Positions 1 to 6,606 of a stretch of DNA of 9,382 bases are shown one piece after another. Each line of letters begins with the position of its first letter. Within the stretch, counting starts at the first letter, position 1. The DNA is from Thermomicrobiaceae bacterium. Its GTDB lineage: Bacteria > Chloroflexota > Chloroflexia > Thermomicrobiales > Thermomicrobiaceae. The stretch covers positions 1 through 9,382 of the forward strand of contig SKKR01000148.1 of NCBI GenBank assembly GCA_007123655.1, given 5' to 3'. The notes beneath the pieces were generated by a model that worked only from the letters and a program-made list of their open reading frames with translations, did no database searches and had not been told where the DNA came from. The translations under genes and the position numbers were made by a program.

Positions 1-680
1 AAGTCAAACGGAGCGCGGTTCGTCTCGGCAACCGCGGCGATCAGAAAGATCACGAACGCCAGCGGCTGGCTCAGAATGAACCAGTTCGGCAACTGGAGCG
101 GTCCAAGTGTGAGCGTTTCGCTCTGCTGGTTCACGATTTCAACGAGACTCAGCGATCCCGAGAGGATGAACACGCCGACCAGAGAGAGCCCGAGAATGAT
201 CTCGTAACTGATCACCTGCGCGGCCGAGCGGAGACCACCGAGCAACGAGTATCGGTTTGCGGAGGCATACCCGCCCAGAATGATGCCGAATACCCCCATG
301 GACCCAATCGCAAGGAAGTAGAGCGCGGCGACGTTGATATCAGCAACATAGAGGTTGACCTCATGGCCGAAGACTTCGATCGAATCGCCGAACGGAATAA
401 CAGCCGCGGCAACCGGTGCAAGTACGAAGGAGAGGAGGGGGGCCAGGAGGAAGATGCGCCGGTCGGCGTGCTTCGGGATGATGTCCTCTTTGGTCAGAAG
501 CTTGATCCCGTCGGCAATGGGCTGCAAAAGTCCGACCGGGCCGGTGCGGTTCGGGCCGACGCGGTCCTGCATCGCCGCCATCAGTTTGCGCTCGATGTAC
601 GTCATGTAGGCCATCAGGCCAAGCAGCACGTTGAGCAGCACCACCGCGAAGATGTAACTGGACAACAGGTTGGCTTCCAC
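1..680 (-). CDS. nuoH: NADH-quinone oxidoreductase subunit H (NuoH), 3' end cut by window edge
   Basis: This is the membrane subunit of respiratory complex I that forms the floor of the quinone chamber and links it to the proton-pumping arm. The visible 226 residues begin with a first membrane helix (about 8-28), then the family motif YIERK (28-32) and DRVGPN (39-44). Further on come the conserved cytoplasmic segment around SANRYSLLGGLRSAAQ (140-155), SYE (158-160), and the hallmark AETNRAPFD (218-226), where the window stops; family members usually continue with LPEAE. Further helices lie near 76-96, 117-137, 159-178 and 200-219. The start is GTG at 680: an in-frame stop (TGA, 696-698) lies just upstream with no ATG between, and a GAGGTAGGGG purine run precedes it. 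It follows nuoD on the same strand after 192 nt, with no nuoE, F or G between. Identity is certain from the motifs; about one third of the protein is outside the window. Confidence 0.96.
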   Translation of the reverse strand, partial: MEANLLSSYIFAVVLLNVLLGLMAYMTYIERKLMAAMQDRVGPNRTGPVGLLQPIADGIKLLTKEDIIPKHADRRIFLLAPLLSFVLAPVAAAVIPFGDSIEVFGHEVNLYVADINVAALYFLAIGSMGVFGIILGGYASANRYSLLGGLRSAAQVISYEIILGLSLVGVFILSGSLSLVEIVNQQSETLTLGPLQLPNWFILSQPLAFVIFLIAAVAETNRAPFD

Positions 681-872
681 GCTCGAGCCCCTACCTCACG
701 CTCCCCGTCGAGTACGCATCGGAGGCAACTCTGTCCCTCACGACTGCCTGTCAACGCTAGTATCGACCGGACTTCACTCACACGATAACGGAGCGCGGCT
801 CGCGCTCCGTACCTCCCCGGCGGAACTGTACCGCATCGGGACAGCCGGTGAACATCTACCTGTTCGTGGCGT
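681..872 (-). other. nuoD-nuoH intercistronic gap with possible internal promoter
   Basis: This 192-nt non-coding spacer is the only wide gap in the nuo cluster. It contains a perfect nine-base-pair hairpin (788-810, listed separately). Downstream of that hairpin on the transcribed strand is a perfect consensus -35 hexamer TTGACA (749-754). No convincing -10 hexamer lies 15-19 nt after it: at 17 nt the sequence is GAGTTG. An internal promoter is therefore possible but unproven. The last 20 nt hold the purine-rich ribosome-binding site of nuoH. I see no plausible small gene here; reading frames crossing it are extensions of antisense frames with unlike amino-acid composition. Confidence 0.35.
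788..810 (-). terminator. Stem-loop between nuoD and nuoH (attenuator or processing hairpin)
   Basis: The arms ACGGAGCGC (788-796) and GCGCTCCGT (802-810) are perfectly complementary around the five-nt loop GGCTC, giving a strong GC-rich stem 62 nt after the nuoD stop. On the minus strand only a weak T-rich stretch (TTATCG) follows, so it is not a classical intrinsic terminator. It could reduce read-through from nuoABCD into nuoH, mark an RNA-processing site, or protect the upstream message from 3' decay. The hairpin is directly visible; the role is inferred. Confidence 0.4.
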
Positions 873-2105
873 CTACCGGTCCACCGACCCCAGCACGATA
901 TCAATCGTGCCGATCAGCGCAACTACGTCAGCCAGCGCCGCGCCTTGCGCCATATACGGCAATGACTGCAGGTTCACGAAATCAGGCGTCCGCAGTCGCA
1001 CCCGATACGGAATCGGCGTTCCGTCACTGACAACGTAGTAGCCGAGCTCACCTTTTGAGTGCTCGATCGCCTGATAGACCTCGCCTTTCGGGGGCGAGAA
1101 CCCCTTGATTACCCAGATGAAGTGTCGCTGCATGTCTTCCGCGGTCGTCATAACGGTGTCATGCGGCGGGATGACGTACGGCGACTCCGTTAGCGAGAGC
1201 GGGCCGTCCGCCGGCATCTGATCGAGACATTGCTCGATGATCCGAACCGACTGCCGCATCTCCTCCATGCGGACCAGGTACCGGTCATAGACATCACCGC
1301 GCGTTCCCAGCGGGACTTCGAAGTCGACCCGATCGTAATAGAGATAGGGGGTTGCCTTGCGAACGTCGTAGTTGATGCCAGAACCCCGCAGGCAGGCACC
1401 GGTCAGACTGTAGCTGATCGCTGCTTCCGGCTCGATGACGCCGACCCCGCGGGTCCGTGAGAGCCAGATCGGGTTCGACGAAAGCAGTGCCTCGTACTCC
1501 TTCTGCTTCTCCAGGAACTCCTTGCAGAAGTCTCGGACCATACCCGGCAGTTCGTCCGGCATCGGGCGGGAGAAACCGCCCATCTCCATCATGTTCGTGG
1601 TGAGGCGAGCACCGCACTGCTTCTCGAAGATGTCCAGAATCAGCTCACGCTCACGGAAGCAGTACAGGGACATCGAGAGCGCGCCGATATCGAGCGCGTG
1701 TGTCCCGAGCCAGACCAGATGGGACGCAAGCCGGGCAAGTTCGCCCATGATCATGCGCCAGTATGTCGCCCGTTCCGGCGCTTCGATCCCGCATAGCTTT
1801 TCAACCGCCAGAATGTATCCAAGATTGTTGGACGGCGCGGCAACGTAGTCTGTTCGATCCGTCCAGGGAACGAATTGCGAGTAACGATGCGTCTCACCGA
1901 GCTTCTCAACGCCGCGATGGAGGTAGCCGAGCACGGGATCACACTCGACGATCGTTTCACCTTCCATCGTCAGAATCACGCGGAGCACACCGTGCGTGCT
2001 CGGGTGCTGGGGGCCCATGTTGAGCACCATCTGTCGACGGCCCTCGGAGAGCGCCCGTTCCTCACTAATCTCGACCGGAGTTCCCTGTGAGATCTCGAGT
2101 GACAT
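873..2105 (-). CDS. nuoD: NADH-quinone oxidoreductase subunit D (NuoD, 49-kDa subunit)
   Basis: Together with NuoB and NuoH this peripheral-arm subunit of complex I builds the quinone-reduction site. The 410 residues match the usual length (about 400-410) of free-standing NuoD. The N-terminal motif MGPQHPSTHG (30-39) supplies His34 and His38. WTDRTDY (81-87) places a tyrosine at 87, so His38 and Tyr87 fall on the same numbers as the quinone-headgroup residues I recall for Thermus Nqo4. Other family signatures are GYLHRGVEKL (60-69), NLGYILAVEKL (94-104) and ASHLVWLGTHALD (about 128-140). The C-terminus has the expected RVRLRTPDFVNLQ segment. The ATG at 2105 lies 6 nt after the nuoC stop, with GGAGG at 2118-2122 inside the end of nuoC, which indicates translational linkage. 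It is not fused to NuoC as in E. coli. Confidence 0.97.
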   Translation of the reverse strand: MSLEISQGTPVEISEERALSEGRRQMVLNMGPQHPSTHGVLRVILTMEGETIVECDPVLGYLHRGVEKLGETHRYSQFVPWTDRTDYVAAPSNNLGYILAVEKLCGIEAPERATYWRMIMGELARLASHLVWLGTHALDIGALSMSLYCFRERELILDIFEKQCGARLTTNMMEMGGFSRPMPDELPGMVRDFCKEFLEKQKEYEALLSSNPIWLSRTRGVGVIEPEAAISYSLTGACLRGSGINYDVRKATPYLYYDRVDFEVPLGTRGDVYDRYLVRMEEMRQSVRIIEQCLDQMPADGPLSLTESPYVIPPHDTVMTTAEDMQRHFIWVIKGFSPPKGEVYQAIEHSKGELGYYVVSDGTPIPYRVRLRTPDFVNLQSLPYMAQGAALADVVALIGTIDIVLGSVDR

Positions 2106-2111
2106 GAGTTG

Positions 2112-2726
2112 CTATGGCCTCCGGAACCGTGAGCTCACACGCGGAGCCGGGCTCTCGTACCCGGGCTGGACATACTCGCGATACCCCCGTAACGGATAGT
2201 CCTTGCGAAGCGGGTGCCCCTCGTCCCAGTCATCCGGAAGCAGCATGCGCCTGAGATCCGGATGGCCTTCGAAGACGATGCCGAACATGTCGTACGCCTC
2301 GCGCTCGAGCCAGTTGGCGCCCTCGAACAGCGGCACCATGGACGGCACCGGATCACCGTCGTTGAAACCGGACTTGACTCGCAGCCGCTGACGGTTGGGG
2401 ATCGAATAGAGTTGCACCACGACATCGAAGCGCGGGTTGTCGCGAAGACGGAGCATGTCGACCGCCGTGAGATCACTGAGGAAGTTGTAGCGGAGCGAGC
2501 GCTCGTCTCGAAGGTACTGGACGACTTCACGTAGCGCCGGTCGCTCGACGCGAAGTGTCATCTCGTCCCGGAAATTCACGGCGTCGACGTAGGCGTCAGG
2601 GAACTGCTCCCGGACAGCGACAATCGCTGGATGATTCTCCGGCTCGGTTGGACCCCAGTAACCGGTGTCCCAGACACGCCGTGCCGGTGTGTCCCCTGGT
2701 CCTCCCGTTAGCTGTTCCTCAGACAT
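2112..2726 (-). CDS. nuoC: NADH-quinone oxidoreductase subunit C (NuoC, 30-kDa subunit)
   Basis: This peripheral-arm subunit of complex I packs against NuoD and has no cofactor. It is 204 residues long, close to the roughly 200 of stand-alone NuoC proteins. The diagnostic C-terminal block is present: EREAYDMFGIVFEGHPDLRR (141-160), then the DDWDEGHPLRKDYPL region (165-179). The first 25 residues are a family-variable Gly/Pro-rich leader. The ATG at 2726 is preceded by a GAGG purine run about 7 nt upstream. The gene follows nuoB after 48 nt and precedes nuoD by 6 nt, so it sits within one transcript. Confidence 0.96.
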   Translation of the reverse strand: MSEEQLTGGPGDTPARRVWDTGYWGPTEPENHPAIVAVREQFPDAYVDAVNFRDEMTLRVERPALREVVQYLRDERSLRYNFLSDLTAVDMLRLRDNPRFDVVVQLYSIPNRQRLRVKSGFNDGDPVPSMVPLFEGANWLEREAYDMFGIVFEGHPDLRRMLLPDDWDEGHPLRKDYPLRGYREYVQPGYESPAPRVSSRFRRP

Positions 2727-2774
2727 TGTTCCGCCTCGAATGCATCGCCGGCAATCGCACGCCTTCGTCAGTGC

Positions 2775-3329
2775 CTAACGTCGCGGCCCGAGCGCGGCCT
2801 GGGCCTCGCTCCTCGCCTCTTCCCGGTATGACTCGGCGTCGTCCTGCCCGTGCTTTTTCGCAATCGTGTCGTACCGGATGACTTTGTTCTGCAGTTCAAG
2901 CACGCCGTAGTAGAGCGCTTCCGGAATGGGCGGGCAGCCCGGCACGTAGACATCAACCGGAATGACCTGGTCAACGCCCTGGACAACGGCATAGGTGTCG
3001 AACGGGCCACCGATGTTCGCGCAACTGCCCATGCTGATAACCCACTTCGGCTCGGCCATCTGGTCATAGAGTTGGCGAACCACCGGAGCCATTTTCTTGG
3101 TGACGGTCCCGGAGACGATCATCAGATCCGCCTGCCGGGGAGACGCGCGATACAGCATGCCGAAGCGCTCGGCCAGATCGTAGCGGGGCATCGCAGCGCT
3201 GATCATTTCGATCGCGCAACAGGCCAACCCAAACTGCAGCCACCAGAGGCTCGAACGCCTTGCCCAGTTGAACACAGAATCGACGCTCGTGGTCAGGATG
3301 CTTTTCTCGAACCGGTCTTCTATGCCCAT
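2775..3329 (-). CDS. nuoB: NADH-quinone oxidoreductase subunit B (NuoB, cluster N2 subunit)
   Basis: NuoB holds iron-sulfur cluster N2, the last electron carrier before quinone. The 184-residue protein has all four expected ligands: the tandem cysteines Cys37-Cys38 in ACCAIEM, Cys103 in GSCA, and Cys132 in PGCPP. Spacings of 66 and 95 residues from the first cysteine agree with the family. [14 protein letters not shown] (29-42) and [12 protein letters not shown] text around 70-82 ([12 protein letters not shown]) are further signatures. The open frame extends upstream to about 3599, but that part lies inside nuoA in another frame. The ATG at 3329 gives the right N-terminus (MGIEDRF) and is preceded by AAAGGGGG. 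The start overlaps the last 10 nt of nuoA, implying coupled translation. The C-terminal tail after about 158 is charged and variable. Confidence 0.97.
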   Translation of the reverse strand: MGIEDRFEKSILTTSVDSVFNWARRSSLWWLQFGLACCAIEMISAAMPRYDLAERFGMLYRASPRQADLMIVSGTVTKKMAPVVRQLYDQMAEPKWVISMGSCANIGGPFDTYAVVQGVDQVIPVDVYVPGCPPIPEALYYGVLELQNKVIRYDTIAKKHGQDDAESYREEARSEAQAALGPRR

Positions 3330-3676
3330 TCGAGCGCCCCCTTTCTCCATTCGTACAGGAGGCCAAACAGCAGAATGCCGATGAAGATCACTGCCTGGAC
3401 GTAGCCGTAGAGCGCAAGTTGATCGAACGCCACTGCCCAGGGAAACAGAAAAATCGCCTCGATATCGAAGATGACGAACAATAACGCAACGATGTAAAAG
3501 CGAGAGGTGTAGCGCCCTCGCGGGGGACGCACGTCTGGTACGCCGCTTTCGTAGGGCTGCTCTTTGGCCGGGGACGGTTTGCTCGGCCGGATGAGCCACC
3601 CCAGGAGAAGTAACGACCCACCCATCACGAAGGCCGTCGTGAGCATCATCCCGATCGCGGCATAACTCTCAAGCAT
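3320..3676 (-). CDS. nuoA: NADH-quinone oxidoreductase subunit A (NuoA)
   Basis: This is the small membrane subunit of complex I at the junction of the two arms. The 118-residue product has three membrane helices (about 8-29, 59-80, 88-108). The family loop QPYESGVPD (40-48) and the conserved acidic helix motif [11 protein letters not shown] (70-80, with Asp71 and Glu73) are both present. The ATG at 3676 has an ideal GGAG (3684-3687) 7 nt upstream; a TTG one codon earlier is a possible but less likely start. It is first in the nuo cluster, 104 nt after the PBP stop codon on the same strand. A candidate promoter lies at 3724-3732 and overlaps an operator-like repeat. The 3' end overlaps nuoB by 10 nt. 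Confidence 0.96.
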   Translation of the reverse strand: MLESYAAIGMMLTTAFVMGGSLLLLGWLIRPSKPSPAKEQPYESGVPDVRPPRGRYTSRFYIVALLFVIFDIEAIFLFPWAVAFDQLALYGYVQAVIFIGILLFGLLYEWRKGALEWA

Positions 3677-3717
3677 CAACCGGCTCCATGTGCGGTTCGG
3701 CCCCGTCGGCCCGTCGA

Positions 3718-3736
3718 TTGTGTACTATATCACACA
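3718..3736 (-). promoter_or_regulatory. Operator-like inverted repeat over the nuoA -10 (Rex- or CRP-type)
   Basis: On the plus strand the site reads TTGTGTACTATATCACAC (3718-3735). Its TGTG-N8-CACA spacing fits two known operator families. It matches 11 of 14 defined positions of the Rex consensus TTGTGAA-N4-TTCACAA. It also matches 9 of 10 positions of the CRP-type TGTGA-N6-TCACA. A second register, TGTGT-N8-ACACA (3719-3736), is more symmetric (14 of 18 paired bases). Because it covers the putative -10 of nuoA, a bound protein should repress. Rex fits functionally, since it senses NADH/NAD+ and controls nuo operons in some bacteria. The binding protein is not visible in this window. Confidence 0.45.
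3724..3732 (-). promoter_or_regulatory. Candidate extended -10 promoter of the nuo operon
   Basis: On the minus strand the sequence TGATATAGT is an extended -10 element (TG-n-TATAGT, five of six bases of TATAAT). It is the only AT-rich island in the 104-nt spacer between the PBP gene and nuoA. No good -35 hexamer lies 16-18 nt upstream, which extended -10 promoters tolerate. Transcription would start near 3717, leaving a leader of about 40 nt with the nuoA ribosome-binding site. Confidence 0.42.
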
Positions 3737-3780
3737 CTCGATTGGCCCTTCAGTGCGGTCGAAGGCGAGCCAGGGGCGTG

Positions 3781-6357
3781 CTACCCACCTTCATCACTCT
3801 GCTCATCCTGCGGCGCGGATTGGCCGCTCGCGTCACCATCGGACTGACCGTTGTTATCATCGTCTGAACCCTCGGAGTCGTCGCCCTCAGTTCCGGAATC
3901 GTCGGAATCTTCGTCCTCGGTGGCGTCTTCGTCACTGTCAACTTCTTCAGGAACATCCGGCTCCTGGAAGAACGGTGACGGCACCCCGACCATCGTGGCG
4001 TATTCGTGAAGAGCAACGATCCCGCGCTCCGTGAACTGCGGGTTACCGATGGCATCCGCAAGTGCTGCTCGCAATTCTTCTTCCTCGTACTCATCGATCT
4101 CGTTGCACGCAAGCTCCGGCTCGCCGTCCTCAACGAGCAGTTCAGTTTCTGTCGCTCCCCAATCGAGCGGCCGCTTGCCGGTAACCGCGCACAGTTCCTC
4201 GTCGACGATCCCGTCAGGACGCGCGAACTCCGGATCAAGACGCTCACCGCCTGGTCCGGCCAGCAGTTCCGCATACCGCTCATCTGTGTGGACAAGCCGC
4301 ATGAAGTCATGCCAGATCGGCGCCGCACCGGCCACACCATCCAGGTTTTGCGTCGGACGGTTGTCAGTGTTTCCGACCCATACCCCGGTAACGAGCTCGG
4401 TGGAATATCCCATTGTCCATCCGTCGCGGGCATCGTCCGTCGTTCCGGTCTTCGCGGCAATCTTCCGGTCTTCCATCTCGGGTATATGGAGTGGAGAGCT
4501 GCTCCCGAAAATCATCGAACGTGCGTCGTTATCCGCCAGGATATCGGTCATCTGATACGCATGCTCGGCGTCAATGACCTGTTCACCGCGGTCGTAGACG
4601 CTGTCGCGTTCGAGGTCGAAGAGCACATCACCTTCGGAGTCGACGACCTTGAGAAACGGCGTGTGTGGCACATACCGCCCCATGTTGCCAATCGTCGCGA
4701 AGACGTTTGTATGCTCGAGGAGTGTGACTTCGCCGCCACCGAGCGTGATCGAGAGCCCGTAGTGACTCATTCCCCGCCAGAGCCCGGTGCGTATCCCCAT
4801 GTCGTGTGACAGCCGGATCATGTCCTCGACGCCGGCGTACTCCAGCGCCTGCACGGCCGGGATGTTGAGTGAATTGCCGAGCGCTTCGCGCAGGGAGATC
4901 GCCCCGAAGAACTGCCGCGTCGCGTTCCGGGGTGCATAGATCTCCTCATCGGCGTCCGGAGTGTCCCACTCCTTCCCGTAGTCGAAGATCATTGTTCCGG
5001 GGTGCCAGCCTTCCTGGAGTGCGGCGAGGTAGGTGATCGGCTTGATCGAGCTTCCCGGCTGGCGCTCACGGGTCGTCACGTTGACTTGTCCGTCGATAGT
5101 CTCGTCATAGTAGTCCGCGCTCCCGACCATCGTCAGGATCTCACCGCTCCAGGGAATCATGGCCACGAGCGCGCCGTTGTTGACGTCCCACGCTTCGAGA
5201 TCCGCCACTCCGCTTCGAACGATCTCTTCAGCTTCAAGCTGGAGTTCGTAGTCCAGCGTGGTGTGCACTTCGAGCCCGCCACGGAACAGCGTCTCCGCGC
5301 CGTACTCGCGTTCGAGCACATACCGAACGTAGTTGACGAAATGAGGCGCGAGGTCATGGCGGCCCTCGCGACGTTGGGGATTTAGCGGCACCTCGTACGC
5401 TTCATCCGCCTCATGCTGGGAGACCATGTCAAGTTGAACCATACGGTCCAGCACGTAGCGCTGTCTGATCTTGGCCAGTTCAAAGTTCACCGTCGGGTCG
5501 TAAAGACTCGGTGCCTGCGGCAGACCGGCCAGCATTGACGCTTCAGCCAGCGAAAGGTTCCAGGTGTATTTATTGAAGTACGACTGCGCCGCGGCATCGA
5601 TCCCGTAGGCCCGGTTCCCGAAGTAGACGTTATTGAGATACATCTCGAGTATCTCTTCTTTCTCGAACCGGTTGTTGAAATGCCAGGCCATGACGGCCTC
5701 GCGCGCCTTTCGGGTGTAGCTGCGTTCGTAGCCGATCGACTCTGGATAAAGCGCCCGGACGAGTTGCTGGGTGATGGTCGACGCCCCGGACGTGGCCCCG
5801 CCGGTCAGGTTGGTCACCAGACTCCGGGATATCGCAACGGGATCCACTCCGGAGTTTGTCCAGAACGTCGCATCCTCCGCCGCCACCATTGCCTGGAGGA
5901 TCCAGGGCTCCTGCGGCGCTCCCTCGCGATCCTTGTGTTGCTCCACGTTCTCCACGATCTCGTCATACGATATCGCCGTGCGCCAGCCCGTCAGAGGGTC
6001 CGACACTTCGTGAAGGAGACGGCCGTTGCGATCGTAGATCTGTGTTGTCTGGAACTCGTGTGCTTCAATGTCCTGGTATTCGGGGAGATCCTCGGTAAGC
6101 TGCGCCCAGCTGTAGACGGCACTCGCTGCGGCTCCGCCGGCGACGATCACGGTCATGAACAGCAGGACCAGGGTCATCGCCCCGAACACCCTCAGCGCGA
6201 TCCCGAGATGGCTGACCCCATCATCGCGGTTGAGTGAACGGGTCAGGAATCCGGGGAGCATCCGATTTGGCCGGGGACCACGTCCATTGAACCGGCGTGC
6301 GCGACGTTTACCGCGACGGCGTTTCAGACTCTGTCGGTAGAACGGACCTTTGCTCAA
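3781..6357 (-). CDS. Class A penicillin-binding protein (PBP1A-like transglycosylase/transpeptidase)
   Basis: This bifunctional wall enzyme polymerises lipid II glycan chains and cross-links peptides outside the membrane. The 858 residues start with an Arg/Lys-rich cytoplasmic tail (11-23) and one membrane anchor (about 51-82). The GT51 domain (about 105-280) has catalytic Glu161 in AAEDATFW, GASTITQQLVR (191-201) and the RKAREA to MYLNNVYFG block (216-247). The transpeptidase domain (about 390-690) has nucleophile Ser436 and Lys439 (SSIK), SLN (496-498) and KTG (636-638). Two cysteines (723, 751) after the domain could form a disulfide. Residues 801-858 are a low-complexity tail with 26 Asp/Glu and no Lys/Arg. 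The start is TTG at 6357, chosen because it keeps the basic tail and an in-frame stop lies at 6376-6378; the ribosome-binding site is weak. ATG at 6261 is the alternative. The usual His of GT51 motif 1 (EDxxFxxHxG) is Asn168. Confidence 0.95.
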   Translation of the reverse strand: MSKGPFYRQSLKRRRGKRRARRFNGRGPRPNRMLPGFLTRSLNRDDGVSHLGIALRVFGAMTLVLLFMTVIVAGGAAASAVYSWAQLTEDLPEYQDIEAHEFQTTQIYDRNGRLLHEVSDPLTGWRTAISYDEIVENVEQHKDREGAPQEPWILQAMVAAEDATFWTNSGVDPVAISRSLVTNLTGGATSGASTITQQLVRALYPESIGYERSYTRKAREAVMAWHFNNRFEKEEILEMYLNNVYFGNRAYGIDAAAQSYFNKYTWNLSLAEASMLAGLPQAPSLYDPTVNFELAKIRQRYVLDRMVQLDMVSQHEADEAYEVPLNPQRREGRHDLAPHFVNYVRYVLEREYGAETLFRGGLEVHTTLDYELQLEAEEIVRSGVADLEAWDVNNGALVAMIPWSGEILTMVGSADYYDETIDGQVNVTTRERQPGSSIKPITYLAALQEGWHPGTMIFDYGKEWDTPDADEEIYAPRNATRQFFGAISLREALGNSLNIPAVQALEYAGVEDMIRLSHDMGIRTGLWRGMSHYGLSITLGGGEVTLLEHTNVFATIGNMGRYVPHTPFLKVVDSEGDVLFDLERDSVYDRGEQVIDAEHAYQMTDILADNDARSMIFGSSSPLHIPEMEDRKIAAKTGTTDDARDGWTMGYSTELVTGVWVGNTDNRPTQNLDGVAGAAPIWHDFMRLVHTDERYAELLAGPGGERLDPEFARPDGIVDEELCAVTGKRPLDWGATETELLVEDGEPELACNEIDEYEEEELRAALADAIGNPQFTERGIVALHEYATMVGVPSPFFQEPDVPEEVDSDEDATEDEDSDDSGTEGDDSEGSDDDNNGQSDGDASGQSAPQDEQSDEGG

Positions 6358-6606
6358 AATGAAGCCGCCAACGCTTTACCCGTATACCGAAGATCCCGTT
6401 CATTGAGCGGGGCGATTGGTGAAAGAATATCATGCGGCTGATGAACGGTTCGAAGCCATCGAACAACGGTCCGGACCGGCATATTCCGGTCGGCACTCGC
6501 GAGACGTTGGCCCGGATCTCGCGAACGAACACGATATGGGGTGAATCAGTCCAGCAGACGAGCGAACAGGGCGTCCGGGGGAGTGTAGAAAGGTAGATGT
6601 AACCGT
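6358..6606. promoter_or_regulatory. Divergent regulatory region between the PBP gene and the PRC-barrel gene
   Basis: This 249-nt spacer must hold promoters for two divergent genes. Visible structure: an 18-bp imperfect palindrome GACCGGCATATTCCGGTC (6474-6491, 16 of 18 bases paired), nearly equidistant from both start codons. A second inverted repeat has eight-base arms TCGCGAGA (6497-6504) and TCTCGCGA (6517-6524); each contains the palindrome TCGCGA, and their centres are 22 bp apart, about two helical turns. A weak plus-strand promoter candidate is TTGGCC (6507-6512), 17 nt, CACGAT (6530-6535), with the right TCGCGA in its spacer. On the minus strand TGATATTCT (plus positions 6425-6433) is a possible extended -10 for the PBP gene. 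No element is a strong consensus match. Confidence 0.35.

Noticed and set aside
8..803. A 16-nt near-repeat, AACGGAGCGCGG(T/C)TCG, in nuoH (about 7-22) and in the intercistronic hairpin (787-802).
   Set aside because: One copy encodes the conserved NRAP residues of NuoH; about one such match is expected by chance in a GC-rich window this size.
3330..3599. 90-codon N-terminal extension of the nuoB frame.
   Set aside because: It is inside nuoA in another frame, is Arg/Ser-rich, and family members start at MGIEDRF-like sequence with a ribosome-binding site at 3329.
3747..3765. Weak hairpin CCTTC/GAAGG after the PBP stop as a terminator.
   Set aside because: Only five base pairs with a nine-nt loop and no T-run; too weak to call.
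4006..4809. Long plus-strand frame of 267 codons antisense to the PBP gene.
   Set aside because: It lies wholly within a gene whose every domain motif is intact, lacks a recognisable domain, and is expected from GC-rich codon bias on the opposite strand.
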